A stretch of DNA of 12,800 bases, taken from the NCBI GenBank assembly GCA_005881995.1, contig VBHV01000102.1, positions 12,065 to 24,864 on the forward strand, given 5' to 3'. The translations under genes were made by a program, and so were the position numbers. Source of the stretch: Chloroflexota bacterium (GTDB lineage: Bacteria > Chloroflexota > Ktedonobacteria > Ktedonobacterales > Ktedonobacteraceae). Under the pieces are notes generated by a model. That model made no database searches. It had not been told where the DNA came from and was given only the letters and a program-made list of their open reading frames with translations. Of the stretch, positions 1 to 6,419 are shown piece by piece. Every line of letters starts with the position of its first letter. The first letter of the stretch is position 1.

Positions 1-1458
1 AATGATCTTCAGCAGATCTTCAGGCGTCGTATACGTAGCCTCGTGACAACCCTGGCCTGGAGCGCCAGACGGGCTGGAACAGTTTGGGGGCGGTGTTGGC
101 GCGAAAGCCACTTCAAAGACGGGCGTGGCGTCATCATCACCAGGTACGATGGAGGTCGAGATGTAATCACCCACCATATACCCCAGAGTGGTGAGTGGCA
201 GCCACGTTAGTGTCATCGGCCCGGCCAGTTGCTCTGGAGCGCTCCAACTCCTTCCCCCGTTGTTTGAGGAGATGAAGCCGACGTTGAGCTGACAGGTATT
301 GGAATTGCAATTCGAGTTCGGGAAGTAGTAGTAGGCAAGCCCAAGATGGGCGGAACTGCCAGATGTACTCCTGTCGACGGCCAGACCAGGAATGAGAAAA
401 TCGGCACCACTACCGACCCGGGCGGTCGGGATGCGCTTCGGCACGGTCCAGTTGACGCCATCGGAAGAGGAGATTATCACGAGATCATTGGTCCCTATGG
501 GTGCGCTGCAGGCAGATTCAAACCGGCAGTCATTCCAGACGACATACACTCGGCCCGACTTGTCAATCTCAGCAGTTGGGAGAGGTCCAGAACGAATATT
601 GCCGGGATCACCATCGAAGAGGATTTGTGCAGCAAGGACCGGCTTCTTCCAGGTTGCACCACCATCGGTGGACCTGATGGACAGGATCGCCGTCTCAAAA
701 CAATCGTCGATGGGGACGATGACCGTTCCATTGGGCTGCACAAGTGGTTGCCCGCCAATGACACAGGTGTGGTCGGGAGTCGTCTTGGCTGCTCCCCACG
801 TCAACCCACCATTAGTAGAGGTGCTCATCTGGATGGTGTTGAGGCTACTCGCATTGTCGAACTCGGTATAGCAGTTGCCAAAGAAAGGGCTACTGGCTGT
901 ATCATCACAGACCGTCCAGTTTTTGTCGTTAAAATGACCGGAAGCATTTACCACGACGGGGGAGCCAAATGTCAGTCCGCCATCAGTCGAACGACTTACA
1001 AGCACATCGACAGGTCCGGTGCTAGGATTCTTAATGCCCAGCCAGGAGATCATCCAGACCTTGTGCCTGGCATCGTAGGCGACCGAAGCGTCACTGGCAC
1101 GGAGATATTTTCCCGGCGGTGTCGCATTGACGGTAGAGTTCCGCAGGAAGCCTTTGGTCCAGGTTTCGCCGGCATTGGTCGAAGTCGCAAAACCAATGTT
1201 GGATGCTCCACCATCGAAGAAACGGCCAGACTGGAAGGTGGACACGATGGTGTTGCCAAAGGCAAAGGTGTCAGGCTCGACTTGCGTCTTGTGATTACTA
1301 TTGGGGTTGGTATACGGGTCACTACTTATCTGGGTGAGTTGTTCTCCTGCACCATGCACAGGTGATGCGGCAAAGAAGGCGAGGGAAAAAAATAGAGCGC
1401 TAAGGGTAACAACCGAAAGTAGGGTGATGCGCCGACGCTGACGAGAAATGACCTCCAT
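1..1458 (-). CDS. Secreted sialidase-like Asp-box (BNR) propeller protein, 3' end outside window
   Basis: The frame is open for 486 codons from the ATG at 1458 to the left edge; I checked every codon and found no stop. Residues 1-36 form a Sec signal peptide: MEVISRQRRR, a hydrophobic core, then a likely cut near PVHG/AGEQ. The mature part carries Asp-box motifs (S-x-D/N-x-G-x-T-W) at about residues 93-100 (STNAGETW), 157-164 (STDGGLTF), 214-221 (STNGGLTW) and 263-270 (STDGGATW), plus weaker ones near 331-337 and 397-404. Such repeats mark the six-bladed propeller of sialidases and related exported glycosidases. The substrate cannot be told and I did not identify a full catalytic Arg triad/Tyr/Glu set, so it may be a non-enzymatic propeller. 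An AAGGAG Shine-Dalgarno lies 9 nt before the start. It is divergent from the gene at 1787. It could be annotated as exo-alpha-sialidase or simply as BNR-repeat protein. Confidence 0.85.
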   Translation of the reverse strand, partial: MEVISRQRRRITLLSVVTLSALFFSLAFFAASPVHGAGEQLTQISSDPYTNPNSNHKTQVEPDTFAFGNTIVSTFQSGRFFDGGASNIGFATSTNAGETWTKGFLRNSTVNATPPGKYLRASDASVAYDARHKVWMISWLGIKNPSTGPVDVLVSRSTDGGLTFGSPVVVNASGHFNDKNWTVCDDTASSPFFGNCYTEFDNASSLNTIQMSTSTNGGLTWGAAKTTPDHTCVIGGQPLVQPNGTVIVPIDDCFETAILSIRSTDGGATWKKPVLAAQILFDGDPGNIRSGPLPTAEIDKSGRVYVVWNDCRFESACSAPIGTNDLVIISSSDGVNWTVPKRIPTARVGSGADFLIPGLAVDRSTSGSSAHLGLAYYYFPNSNCNSNTCQLNVGFISSNNGGRSWSAPEQLAGPMTLTWLPLTTLGYMVGDYISTSIVPGDDDATPVFEVAFAPTPPPNCSSPSGAPGQGCHEATYTTPEDLLKII

Positions 1459-1467
1459 GTGCAGTTT

Positions 1468-1498
1468 CTCCTTGTCTTCTAATCTCCTATCTTCTAAT
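1468..1498 (-). repeat. Tandem duplication in the 5' leader of the propeller gene, including the ribosome binding site
   Basis: Read on the minus strand, ATTAGAAGATAGGAG (1498-1484) is followed directly by ATTAGAAGACAAGGAG (1483-1468). The nine-base core ATTAGAAGA is identical and both copies end in AGGAG. The second AGGAG is the Shine-Dalgarno of the gene starting at 1458; the first is an extra upstream copy. Confidence 0.7.
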
Positions 1499-1657
1499 GT
1501 TTTCTAGAGGACGTATATCCCTTTTTGAACAGTAAGAGGAGCAGGTGCAATTAAAGTGATGAGGTTAGTTAAGGTACGGTGATGAAAGTATCATTGAAGT
1601 TGCTGTTTCAACATAAAGTAAATGAAGCAAGCGACAAGACAAGCGATATTGGATACA

Positions 1658-1731
1658 TAAATATGGGCGCTGATTGTAAACATATACAATGCACCCCCCA
1701 TCTATCCAACATTGTTACCAGCGCATATTTA
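1658..1731. repeat. Nested inverted repeats upstream of the His-rich protein gene
   Basis: Outer arms: TAAATATGGGCGCTG (1658-1672) and CAGCGCATATTTA (1719-1731) are complementary over 13 bases with a GG bulge in the left arm. Inside sits a perfect palindrome, ATTGTA-AACATA-TACAAT (1673-1690). Further ATTGT (1711-1715) and ACAAT (1743-1747) half-sites flank it. No T-run follows, so this looks like a regulator-binding or structured leader region and not a terminator. The role is inferred. Confidence 0.5.
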
Positions 1732-1786
1732 CCCCGTTGCATACAATGAAAAGAGGACACGTTCTACGGCCTACCGAGGAGATGGA

Positions 1787-2446
1787 ATGGATACCCAGCA
1801 GTTAATCCCGCATACCGACCCTGAACAGGAAGAACTCCGTCAAGTGCGGCGCGCGGCGCGTATGCTGCGCCGCAAACAGCAGCACCGCGCGCGCATCCTG
1901 TTGTGGTCCGCCATCAGCATGTGCGTTCTCCTGCTGGGCCTGACCGGTTTCATCTACCTGGAAATCCAGAACATCGTCGCGAAAAATAGCGCCAATGCGC
2001 CCATCAGCGGTCTCTCCTGCGATAGTATGGAACAGTTCGGCTATCATATTCACGTCCATCTCACGATCTACATTCAGGGGAAATTGGTAACGATTCCGCA
2101 GGATATAGGCATCGCCTCCGATGGCAGTTGTTTCTACTGGATGCACACCCATACCGATGACGGCATCATCCATATCGAGGCTCCCCAGAAGCTGCACAAC
2201 CTGGCCTTAGACGATTTCTTGACGCTCTGGCAAGTGGGCTTTGCCAGTCTCAACTTCCCTCCGCAAATGACGCAATCAACTGGATGGCAAATCTTCGTGA
2301 ATGGCAAACCGTTCAACGGCGTGGTCACCTCGCCACTCCATACCGAAGTGACCCTGAGTTCGCACGATGCCATCACCATGGAGTACGGCTCACCCAATCC
2401 ACCTCCGGATTTGTTTTACGCGTTCCCCGCGAATCTGCCGCAATAA
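1787..2446 (+). CDS. Membrane-anchored protein with conserved His-rich external domain, function unknown
   Basis: 219 residues from the ATG at 1787, chosen because GAGGAG sits 5 nt upstream; an in-frame ATG at 1712 would add 25 residues but has no comparable ribosome site. Residues 1-35 are charged and Arg-rich, 36-60 form one transmembrane helix, and the rest should face outside. The outer domain has a striking histidine pattern: HIHVH (87-91), a VTIPQDIGIA strand (101-110), then CFYWMHTHTDDGIIHIE (115-131), with cysteines at 78 and 115. I recognise this arrangement from uncharacterised proteins of Gram-positive-type bacteria but know no function for it. The clustered His, Asp and Cys residues suggest metal binding, which is inference. 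It is followed by a separate membrane protein gene 168 bp downstream on the same strand. Confidence 0.75.
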   Translation: MDTQQLIPHTDPEQEELRQVRRAARMLRRKQQHRARILLWSAISMCVLLLGLTGFIYLEIQNIVAKNSANAPISGLSCDSMEQFGYHIHVHLTIYIQGKLVTIPQDIGIASDGSCFYWMHTHTDDGIIHIEAPQKLHNLALDDFLTLWQVGFASLNFPPQMTQSTGWQIFVNGKPFNGVVTSPLHTEVTLSSHDAITMEYGSPNPPPDLFYAFPANLPQ

Positions 2447-2485
2447 TAGGGAAGTATACTCTCCACCGCATTTAGGCGTGTATAT

Positions 2486-2518
2486 CCCAACAAGGCTTGC
2501 TTCCTTGATATATTTGGG
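2486..2518 (+). other. Possible stem-loop between the His-rich and DUF2079 genes
   Basis: CCCAA-CAAGG (2486-2495), a 7-nt loop, then CCTTG (2503-2507), six unpaired bases and TTGGG (2514-2518) can form a bulged hairpin. No T-run follows, so it is at best a weak or factor-assisted terminator for the gene ending at 2446. Confidence 0.25.
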
Positions 2519-2538
2519 CTATCAAGCAGACAAAATTC

Positions 2539-2565
2539 TTGTCAAAACACGCTCGATAGTATAAG
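2539..2565 (+). promoter_or_regulatory. Candidate sigma70-type promoter for the DUF2079 gene
   Basis: TTGTCA (2539-2544) and TATAAG (2560-2565) are separated by 15 bp, shorter than the ideal 17; shifting the -35 one base left gives 16. It would start transcription about 45 nt before the ATG at 2615. The match is moderate. Confidence 0.3.
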
Positions 2566-2614
2566 CTGTCCTTGCGACTGTTACTCTTTCTTTCAAGGTA
2601 TTTGGGGAAATACT

Positions 2615-4825
2615 ATGACATGGCGAAAATATGTAGCGGTGTGGCGTAGTCGCCTCTATCGCTATCCCGCTCCTGAACCAATGGCCCGCACACGCCTATT
2701 CTGGATTGCTCTTGGCCTGGTTGGTCTTGCTACGGCTATCTTCTCGACCTATTTCATTTTTGTGCATCTTGGGCGCCAGGATGCGTACCTCACTTCCGCC
2801 GAAGACCTGGGTACTTACGACCAGGCTGTCTGGAGCCTGACACATGGGCAACTCTTCCATCAAACCGTTTGCAATATTGTCAGCGACACGAACTGTTTTA
2901 GCCTCAATGGCATCCCGCGCTTCGCTATCCATTTCGAGCCGGTGCTTTTCCTGCTGTCGCTGTTCTACCTGATCATCTCTGGCCCAAAAACATTGCTGGT
3001 CCTGCAAACACTGGTAGTGGCAAGCGGGGCATTCCCCGCCTTCTGGCTGGCGCGTCTGCGACTGAGGAATGAACTGGCTGCAGTAGGCATCGCCGTCCTC
3101 TATTTGCTCTATCCCACGCTGCAACAGGCCGAAATCTTCGATTTTCACGCGGTAACGATGACTGGTGCCCTACTGCTCTTTACCCTGTATTTCATGTATA
3201 CCCGGCGCACCCCCTGGCTGTTCGTCTTTGCCATTCTTTCGATGGCCTGTAAAGAAGAGATACCGGTCGTCATCGCCATGTTTGGCCTGTGGTCAATCAT
3301 CTTTCAGCAGCGCTGGCGAAGTGGTCTGGCGTTGGTAGGGCTGAGTATTGCCTGGATTGGCACGACACTGTTGATCTACCACTTCATCAGTCCGACCGGA
3401 TACCCACTCCTGTCCTCACGCTACTCTTATCTAGGCAGTAGCCCGTCACAGATCATCTCTTACTTCTTGCAGCATCCACGAGCGGTGATATCCCAGCACC
3501 TGCTCGAGCCGACACATCGCCAGTACCTCAGGATACTCCTGGCTCCCGCCGGATATCTCCCCCTCCTGGTTCCCTGGATACTCGTATTGGCGTTCCCTTC
3601 CATCGCCTTGAATCTGCTAAGTTCGGACCGCAACCAGTACCTCGGTGTGTACCAGTACAACGCCGAGATTGTGCCTATACTCATCTTTGCCACAATCGAG
3701 TCGATAGTGCTGATAACCTGGGGGGCGCGGTGGCTCGTAAAGTACATGCGCGAGCGACAAGCACAACAGGCCCAGGATGGAGAAGCAGATCAGGCGGAGC
3801 ACATCCAACCTGCTATTCCGGTTCGTCCTGCTATTCGTTGGGTGCAGCCTGCGCTGCTGTCCTTGCTGGTAGGCTTTACGCTCTTTGCTGTTGTGCACCA
3901 GGACTTCATGTATGGTGCGCTTCCCTTTTCCAGGGCGTTTTCCTGGCCGAACGTTTCAGCACATGACCAGGTCGCAGAACACATTATTCCGATGATTCTT
4001 CCATCGGCCTCGATCTCTGCACAAACCAGCCTGGTGCCCCATCTAAGTGAACGCAGTCATATTTACCTTTTTCCTTACGCCGACGATACCGCTGATTATA
4101 TCTTTCTGGATATCACCGGCGATACCTATCCTTTCTATCCGCCTTCTTATACCATCGAAGTGAAGAAGGTGTTGCTAAGTGGTCATTATGGAGTCGTAGT
4201 CGCTCAGGATGGCTACCTCCTGCTCAAACGCGGACTTCCTCCTCCGGGTGTCTCGTCCTTTTCTGGGGTGCAGTCTGACAATGACCTTGTACCTGATCTG
4301 CCGGCTTCGTTTTGCTCATTCTCGCGCGTATCACCTCAAGAAGTGCCACAGGCGCTCCAGGTTGATTTTGACCCGCAGGAGGATTCACAGAGCAGTATCA
4401 GCCTGATTGGATACAATATCACACCTCCCCAGTCATTCCCGATCATCATGCCCCTCCTGCGGGTCACTGCTTACTGGAGAGTCAATGCTGCGAATATTCC
4501 CACGCTAAAGGTCTTGACGGTGCTGCTTGGGGAAGATGAGAAAGAAGAGCTTTCAAGCACGGATTTCCCCGCTCTCTCCTGGTGCCCCATCAGTTCCTGG
4601 AAACCAGGGACGATTGTGCGTACAGAGAGCAGTCCTTTATACATCGGGAATGTGCCGCGCGGGTTGGCGCATGTGGGCTTTGCCCTGCTGCCCTTTAATG
4701 TTCCGCTCGGCACAAGCGAAGCCATACTGAGTCGTGTTCCCTTGCACATTGTAAATGCGCCGCGGCATGTTTCTGTTATTCAGGGGAGAAATACTGTGCA
4801 GGTCGATTCGATTAATGTCTCGTGA
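2615..4825 (+). CDS. DUF2079 family polytopic membrane protein
   Basis: 736 residues. The N-terminal 430 residues contain about ten hydrophobic helices, at roughly 28-51, 107-123, 127-146, 155-168, 178-196, 200-230, 238-256, 313-335, 351-376 and 411-428. Conserved family landmarks are visible: DLGTYDQAVW (64-73) in the first outside loop, HFEPVL (106-111), FDFHAV (175-180) and ACKEEIP (211-217). DUF2079 proteins have a GT-C glycosyltransferase-like architecture, and the Asp in the first loop is in the position expected for a lipid-sugar-using enzyme, but no activity is established. After the last helix come about 300 residues of non-membrane sequence, probably external, longer than the core domain needs. 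The ATG at 2615 has a GGGGA site 7 nt upstream; Met23 is an alternative start. Confidence 0.85.
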   Translation: MTWRKYVAVWRSRLYRYPAPEPMARTRLFWIALGLVGLATAIFSTYFIFVHLGRQDAYLTSAEDLGTYDQAVWSLTHGQLFHQTVCNIVSDTNCFSLNGIPRFAIHFEPVLFLLSLFYLIISGPKTLLVLQTLVVASGAFPAFWLARLRLRNELAAVGIAVLYLLYPTLQQAEIFDFHAVTMTGALLLFTLYFMYTRRTPWLFVFAILSMACKEEIPVVIAMFGLWSIIFQQRWRSGLALVGLSIAWIGTTLLIYHFISPTGYPLLSSRYSYLGSSPSQIISYFLQHPRAVISQHLLEPTHRQYLRILLAPAGYLPLLVPWILVLAFPSIALNLLSSDRNQYLGVYQYNAEIVPILIFATIESIVLITWGARWLVKYMRERQAQQAQDGEADQAEHIQPAIPVRPAIRWVQPALLSLLVGFTLFAVVHQDFMYGALPFSRAFSWPNVSAHDQVAEHIIPMILPSASISAQTSLVPHLSERSHIYLFPYADDTADYIFLDITGDTYPFYPPSYTIEVKKVLLSGHYGVVVAQDGYLLLKRGLPPPGVSSFSGVQSDNDLVPDLPASFCSFSRVSPQEVPQALQVDFDPQEDSQSSISLIGYNITPPQSFPIIMPLLRVTAYWRVNAANIPTLKVLTVLLGEDEKEELSSTDFPALSWCPISSWKPGTIVRTESSPLYIGNVPRGLAHVGFALLPFNVPLGTSEAILSRVPLHIVNAPRHVSVIQGRNTVQVDSINVS

Positions 4826-4840
4826 GCCATCTTCCCTCCC

Positions 4841-4895
4841 GGCTTCCTCCCCTCCTCGTGGGCGTGCCCTCTCACGCGGAGCGGGAGGAGCCTTT
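4841..4895 (+). terminator. Possible terminator after the DUF2079 gene
   Basis: GGCTTCCTCCC (4841-4851) pairs with GGGAGGAGCC (4883-4892) with one bulged T, enclosing further pairable CGTG/CACG segments. Only three T residues follow, so intrinsic termination would be weak. Confidence 0.35.
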
Positions 4896-5000
4896 ACGAC
4901 TAGAACAGGGCCGCCAGGTGAGCACACTGAACTCGTGTCTCTCTTTTGGCCCCGTTGTCACAATGCTCCAGGAAAGCATACCTTCTTTTTCCCAGCCCAC

Positions 5001-5043
5001 GCGCGGAAAAACCCCTCTAGAGCGCGGAAAATGCGTGGAAGAT
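5001..5043 (+). repeat. Short direct repeats upstream of the tRNA promoter
   Basis: GCGCGGAAAA occurs at 5001-5010 and 5022-5031, exactly 21 bp apart (two helical turns). A degenerate third copy, GCGTGGAAGA, follows at 5034-5043. They end 15 bp before the -35 box, where an UP-like element or activator site would lie. Confidence 0.5.
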
Positions 5044-5058
5044 ACTTAAAATTCCTGA

Positions 5059-5087
5059 TTGACACCGCCCTCGCAGTATGGTAATAT
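5059..5087 (+). promoter_or_regulatory. Strong sigma70-type promoter of the tRNA unit
   Basis: Perfect -35 TTGACA (5059-5064), 17-bp spacer, and -10 TAATAT (5082-5087, one mismatch). Transcription should begin near 5094, giving a leader of about 70 nt before the first tRNA. It is the only strong promoter ahead of the two tRNA genes. Confidence 0.85.
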
Positions 5088-5166
5088 CGTGGATGTAACG
5101 TAGCGATTATCCTTTCAGTGCGTCACTCGTTTGCACGGGGATAGAAGCTGTGTGAAAGCAAAGCAT

Positions 5167-5255
5167 GGAGAGGTCGCATAGTGGCCTAGTGCGAGCGTTT
5201 GCTAAATGCTTGAGGTTAACCGCCTCCGTGGGTTCGAATCCCACCCTCTCCGCCA
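5167..5255 (+). tRNA. tRNA-Ser (anticodon GCT)
   Basis: Acceptor GGAGAGG (5167-5173) pairs with CCTCTCC (5245-5251), followed by G and an encoded CCA (5253-5255). The anticodon stem is AGCGT/ATGCT around the loop TTGCTAA, giving anticodon GCT for AGC/AGU serine codons. A long variable arm (GAGG/CCTC) confirms a class II tRNA. The T arm is GTGGG-TTCGAAT-CCCAC. It shares a promoter with the tRNA-Trp 20 bp downstream. Confidence 0.95.
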
Positions 5256-5275
5256 ATCTTATATACATATTATCT

Positions 5276-5351
5276 AGGGGTGTAGCTCAGTTGGTAGAGC
5301 GTCCGTCTCCAAAACGGAATGTCGCGAGTTCGAGCCTTGCCACCCCTGCCA
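5276..5351 (+). tRNA. tRNA-Trp (anticodon CCA)
   Basis: Acceptor AGGGGTG (5276-5282) pairs with CACCCCT (5341-5347); discriminator G and encoded CCA follow. The D arm is GCTC/GAGC, the anticodon stem TCCGT/ACGGA encloses CTCCAAA with anticodon CCA, and the T arm is GCGAG-TTCGAGC-CTTGC with one G-U pair. The A1-U72 start is normal for bacterial tRNA-Trp. It is the second and last gene of the unit. It is not followed by secE-nusG, its neighbour in some other bacteria. Confidence 0.95.
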
Positions 5352-5383
5352 AAACTCCTGAACATTGGTGTTCAGGAGTTTTT
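5351..5383 (+). terminator. Rho-independent terminator of the tRNA unit, probably bidirectional
   Basis: AACTCCTGAAC (5353-5363), loop ATTGGT, and GTTCAGGAGTT (5370-5380) form a perfect 11-bp stem that A-T pairs extend. A T-run at 5379-5383 serves the plus strand. The A-run at 5351-5354 gives four U residues on the minus strand, so it can also end transcripts of the gene stopping at 5425. The stem begins directly at the CCA end of tRNA-Trp. Confidence 0.9.
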
Positions 5384-5424
5384 CTCATTTGGTGCAGGCG
5401 CTCGCCTCCATTGGGAGAATTTCA

Positions 5425-5844
5425 CTACGAGTGAGGAGTACCTTTTCCCGTCTCGAGGTAAGACTTCAGACTACCCAAAAAGTATTGCCAGCCCCCGGCA
5501 GTCTCTTCGTAGGCAGCATCAGCTACGGCGAAACCATGATGACCGAAAAGCAGTTTCGTCCCACCCCCAACCGGCGAGAGATCCCAGGTGACATCGGTGC
5601 CTTCCCAATGGGGCGGCCCATGCCTCACAATCCAATGCACCCTCTTCCCCGGATTAAGTTCGGCAATCTCCATCCGAAAGACAACCGCTCCGTTGTTAAA
5701 GCTAAATTCAGCAATCGAGCCAACCTTTGGCACGGCAGTGACGTGATTCGTCCACCATTGAGCTAGCTCTTCTTGACGGGTAAGCGCGTTGAAGACTTTC
5801 TCCGGCGCCGCTTCAATCGTGAGTTCCTGGACAATATCTGGCAT
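5425..5844 (-). CDS. AHSA1/SRPBCC-domain protein (first copy)
   Basis: 139 residues with a single START/SRPBCC fold of the activator of Hsp90 ATPase homolog 1 type. Landmarks: IEAAPEKVFNALTRQEELAQ (10-29) with the following WW pair, the strand GSIAEFSF (42-49), VVFRMEIAELNPGKRVHWIV (54-73), WDLSPVGGGTKLLFGHHGF, and the C-terminal helix GGWQYFLGSLKSYLE. The fold makes a hydrophobic pocket for small ligands; the ligand is unknown and the Hsp90 name reflects homology only. AAGGA lies 7 nt before the ATG at 5844. It has its own promoter with a palindrome over the -10, and lies 134 bp downstream of the ArsR-AHSA1 pair on the same strand, so it likely belongs to the same regulon. It is convergent with the tRNA genes. 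Confidence 0.88.
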   Translation of the reverse strand: MPDIVQELTIEAAPEKVFNALTRQEELAQWWTNHVTAVPKVGSIAEFSFNNGAVVFRMEIAELNPGKRVHWIVRHGPPHWEGTDVTWDLSPVGGGTKLLFGHHGFAVADAAYEETAGGWQYFLGSLKSYLETGKGTPHS

Positions 5845-5883
5845 GGGTTCTTCCTTTCAATTTGTAACCACTATGAGCTAACA

Positions 5884-5901
5884 CTTAACCAATGTGTTAA
5901 G
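5884..5901. promoter_or_regulatory. Putative operator of the first AHSA1 gene
   Basis: CTTAAC-CAATGT-GTTAAG is a perfect inverted repeat (6-bp arms, 6-bp centre). It overlaps the last bases of the -10 and the predicted start, the classic place for a repressor. An offset repeat AACAC...GTGTT (5880-5898) overlaps it. The half-site resembles the TTAA boxes at the arsR-type gene promoter. Confidence 0.55.
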
Positions 5902-5929
5902 TATAGTATGCTATGGTTGACTCTGTCAA
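5900..5929 (-). promoter_or_regulatory. Promoter of the first AHSA1 gene
   Basis: On the minus strand, TTGACA (5929-5924) and TATACT (5905-5900) are separated by 18 bp. Transcription should start near 5893, giving a leader of about 50 nt. The -10 overlaps a palindrome (listed separately). Confidence 0.75.
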
Positions 5930-5978
5930 GGGGTAATTTCTGAGGTTTACATTCTTTCAGGTGAAATACAAGGCCAAT

Positions 5979-6419
5979 TCATAGGGTGGCAAGAACCTGC
6001 GCGAGCTGATCCAGCATCGATTGCCATCCAGCTTGATGAGAAGATAGCAATTCTTTGCTCGTGAGCCGTTGATGGGTCAAAATGACCTCGGTGGAGGGGC
6101 CACGCTCAATAAATTCGACCGTGACCACTGTTTCCACGCCGTGCTTGCTTGCAAATGACCAGCTAAAGACCAGTTTTTCGGGCGGAACGATCTCCAGGTA
6201 GGTTCCAAGCATCGAATCGCTTCCATCGTCCAGGTCGAAACGGTATGAACCACCCACCTGCACATCGAGCTGGCTGACGGTCAAGCCTCTTCCGCCCGGT
6301 CGAAACCATTGCTGTAACGCCCCTCGCTCGGTCCAAGCGCGGAAAACCCGTTCGCGCGCTGCCGGGAAGCTGCGTCTCAAGGTAAGTGTAGTTGCTCTAT
6401 CAGATGCTGGTGTCGTCAT
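5979..6419 (-). CDS. AHSA1/SRPBCC-domain protein (second copy), coupled to the ArsR regulator
   Basis: 146 residues from the ATG at 6419, chosen because GAGGAG lies about 10 nt upstream and the SRPBCC homology begins at once (MTTPASDRATTLTLRRSF). The frame stays open upstream to 6677 but that part lies inside the ArsR gene and has no homology. Landmarks: PAARERVFRAWTERGALQQW (19-38), GGSYRFDL (56-63), GTYLEIVPPEKLVFSW (72-87), VTVEFIERGPSTEVILTHQR and the C-terminal helix HQAGWQSMLDQLAQVL. It overlaps the end of the ArsR gene by 20 bp, so translation is probably coupled. ArsR-AHSA1 pairs are common in bacteria; the AHSA1 partner's ligand and role are generally unknown. It is only loosely similar to the first copy. 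Confidence 0.88.
   Translation of the reverse strand: MTTPASDRATTLTLRRSFPAARERVFRAWTERGALQQWFRPGGRGLTVSQLDVQVGGSYRFDLDDGSDSMLGTYLEIVPPEKLVFSWSFASKHGVETVVTVEFIERGPSTEVILTHQRLTSKELLSSHQAGWQSMLDQLAQVLATL

Larger units (their letters stand above)
1459..1786. other. Divergent intergenic region (328 bp)
   Basis: The stretch lies between the divergent starts at 1458 and 1787. It is AT-richer than its surroundings. It holds the leader duplication of the left gene and, nearer the right gene, a nested pair of inverted repeats with repeated ATTGT/ACAAT half-sites (listed separately). I see no convincing -35/-10 pair for either gene and no coding region that looks real. Confidence 0.6.
4826..5166. other. 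Intergenic region before the tRNA genes (341 bp)
   Basis: It holds a possible terminator hairpin for the gene ending at 4825, a pair of short direct repeats, and the strong tRNA promoter (each listed separately). The overlapping open frames on both strands have no ribosome sites or recognisable protein features and I treat the stretch as non-coding. Confidence 0.65.

Noticed and set aside
346..1365. 339-codon open frame on the plus strand
   Set aside because: It is exactly antisense to the propeller gene, in the register where that gene's codons avoid reverse stops. It has no ribosome site and no recognisable protein features, while the minus-strand frame has a signal peptide and Asp boxes.
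1712..1786. Earlier ATG of the His-rich protein
   Set aside because: No ribosome site at usable distance, overlap with the palindromic region, and a strong GAGGAG before the ATG at 1787.
4637..5084. Overlapping open frames on both strands around the end of the DUF2079 gene
   Set aside because: No ribosome sites and low-complexity Arg/Pro/Gly-rich translations; part is antisense to the DUF2079 gene.
5165..5434. Plus-strand open frames over the tRNA genes and terminator
   Set aside because: These bases are fully explained by two tRNAs and a terminator.
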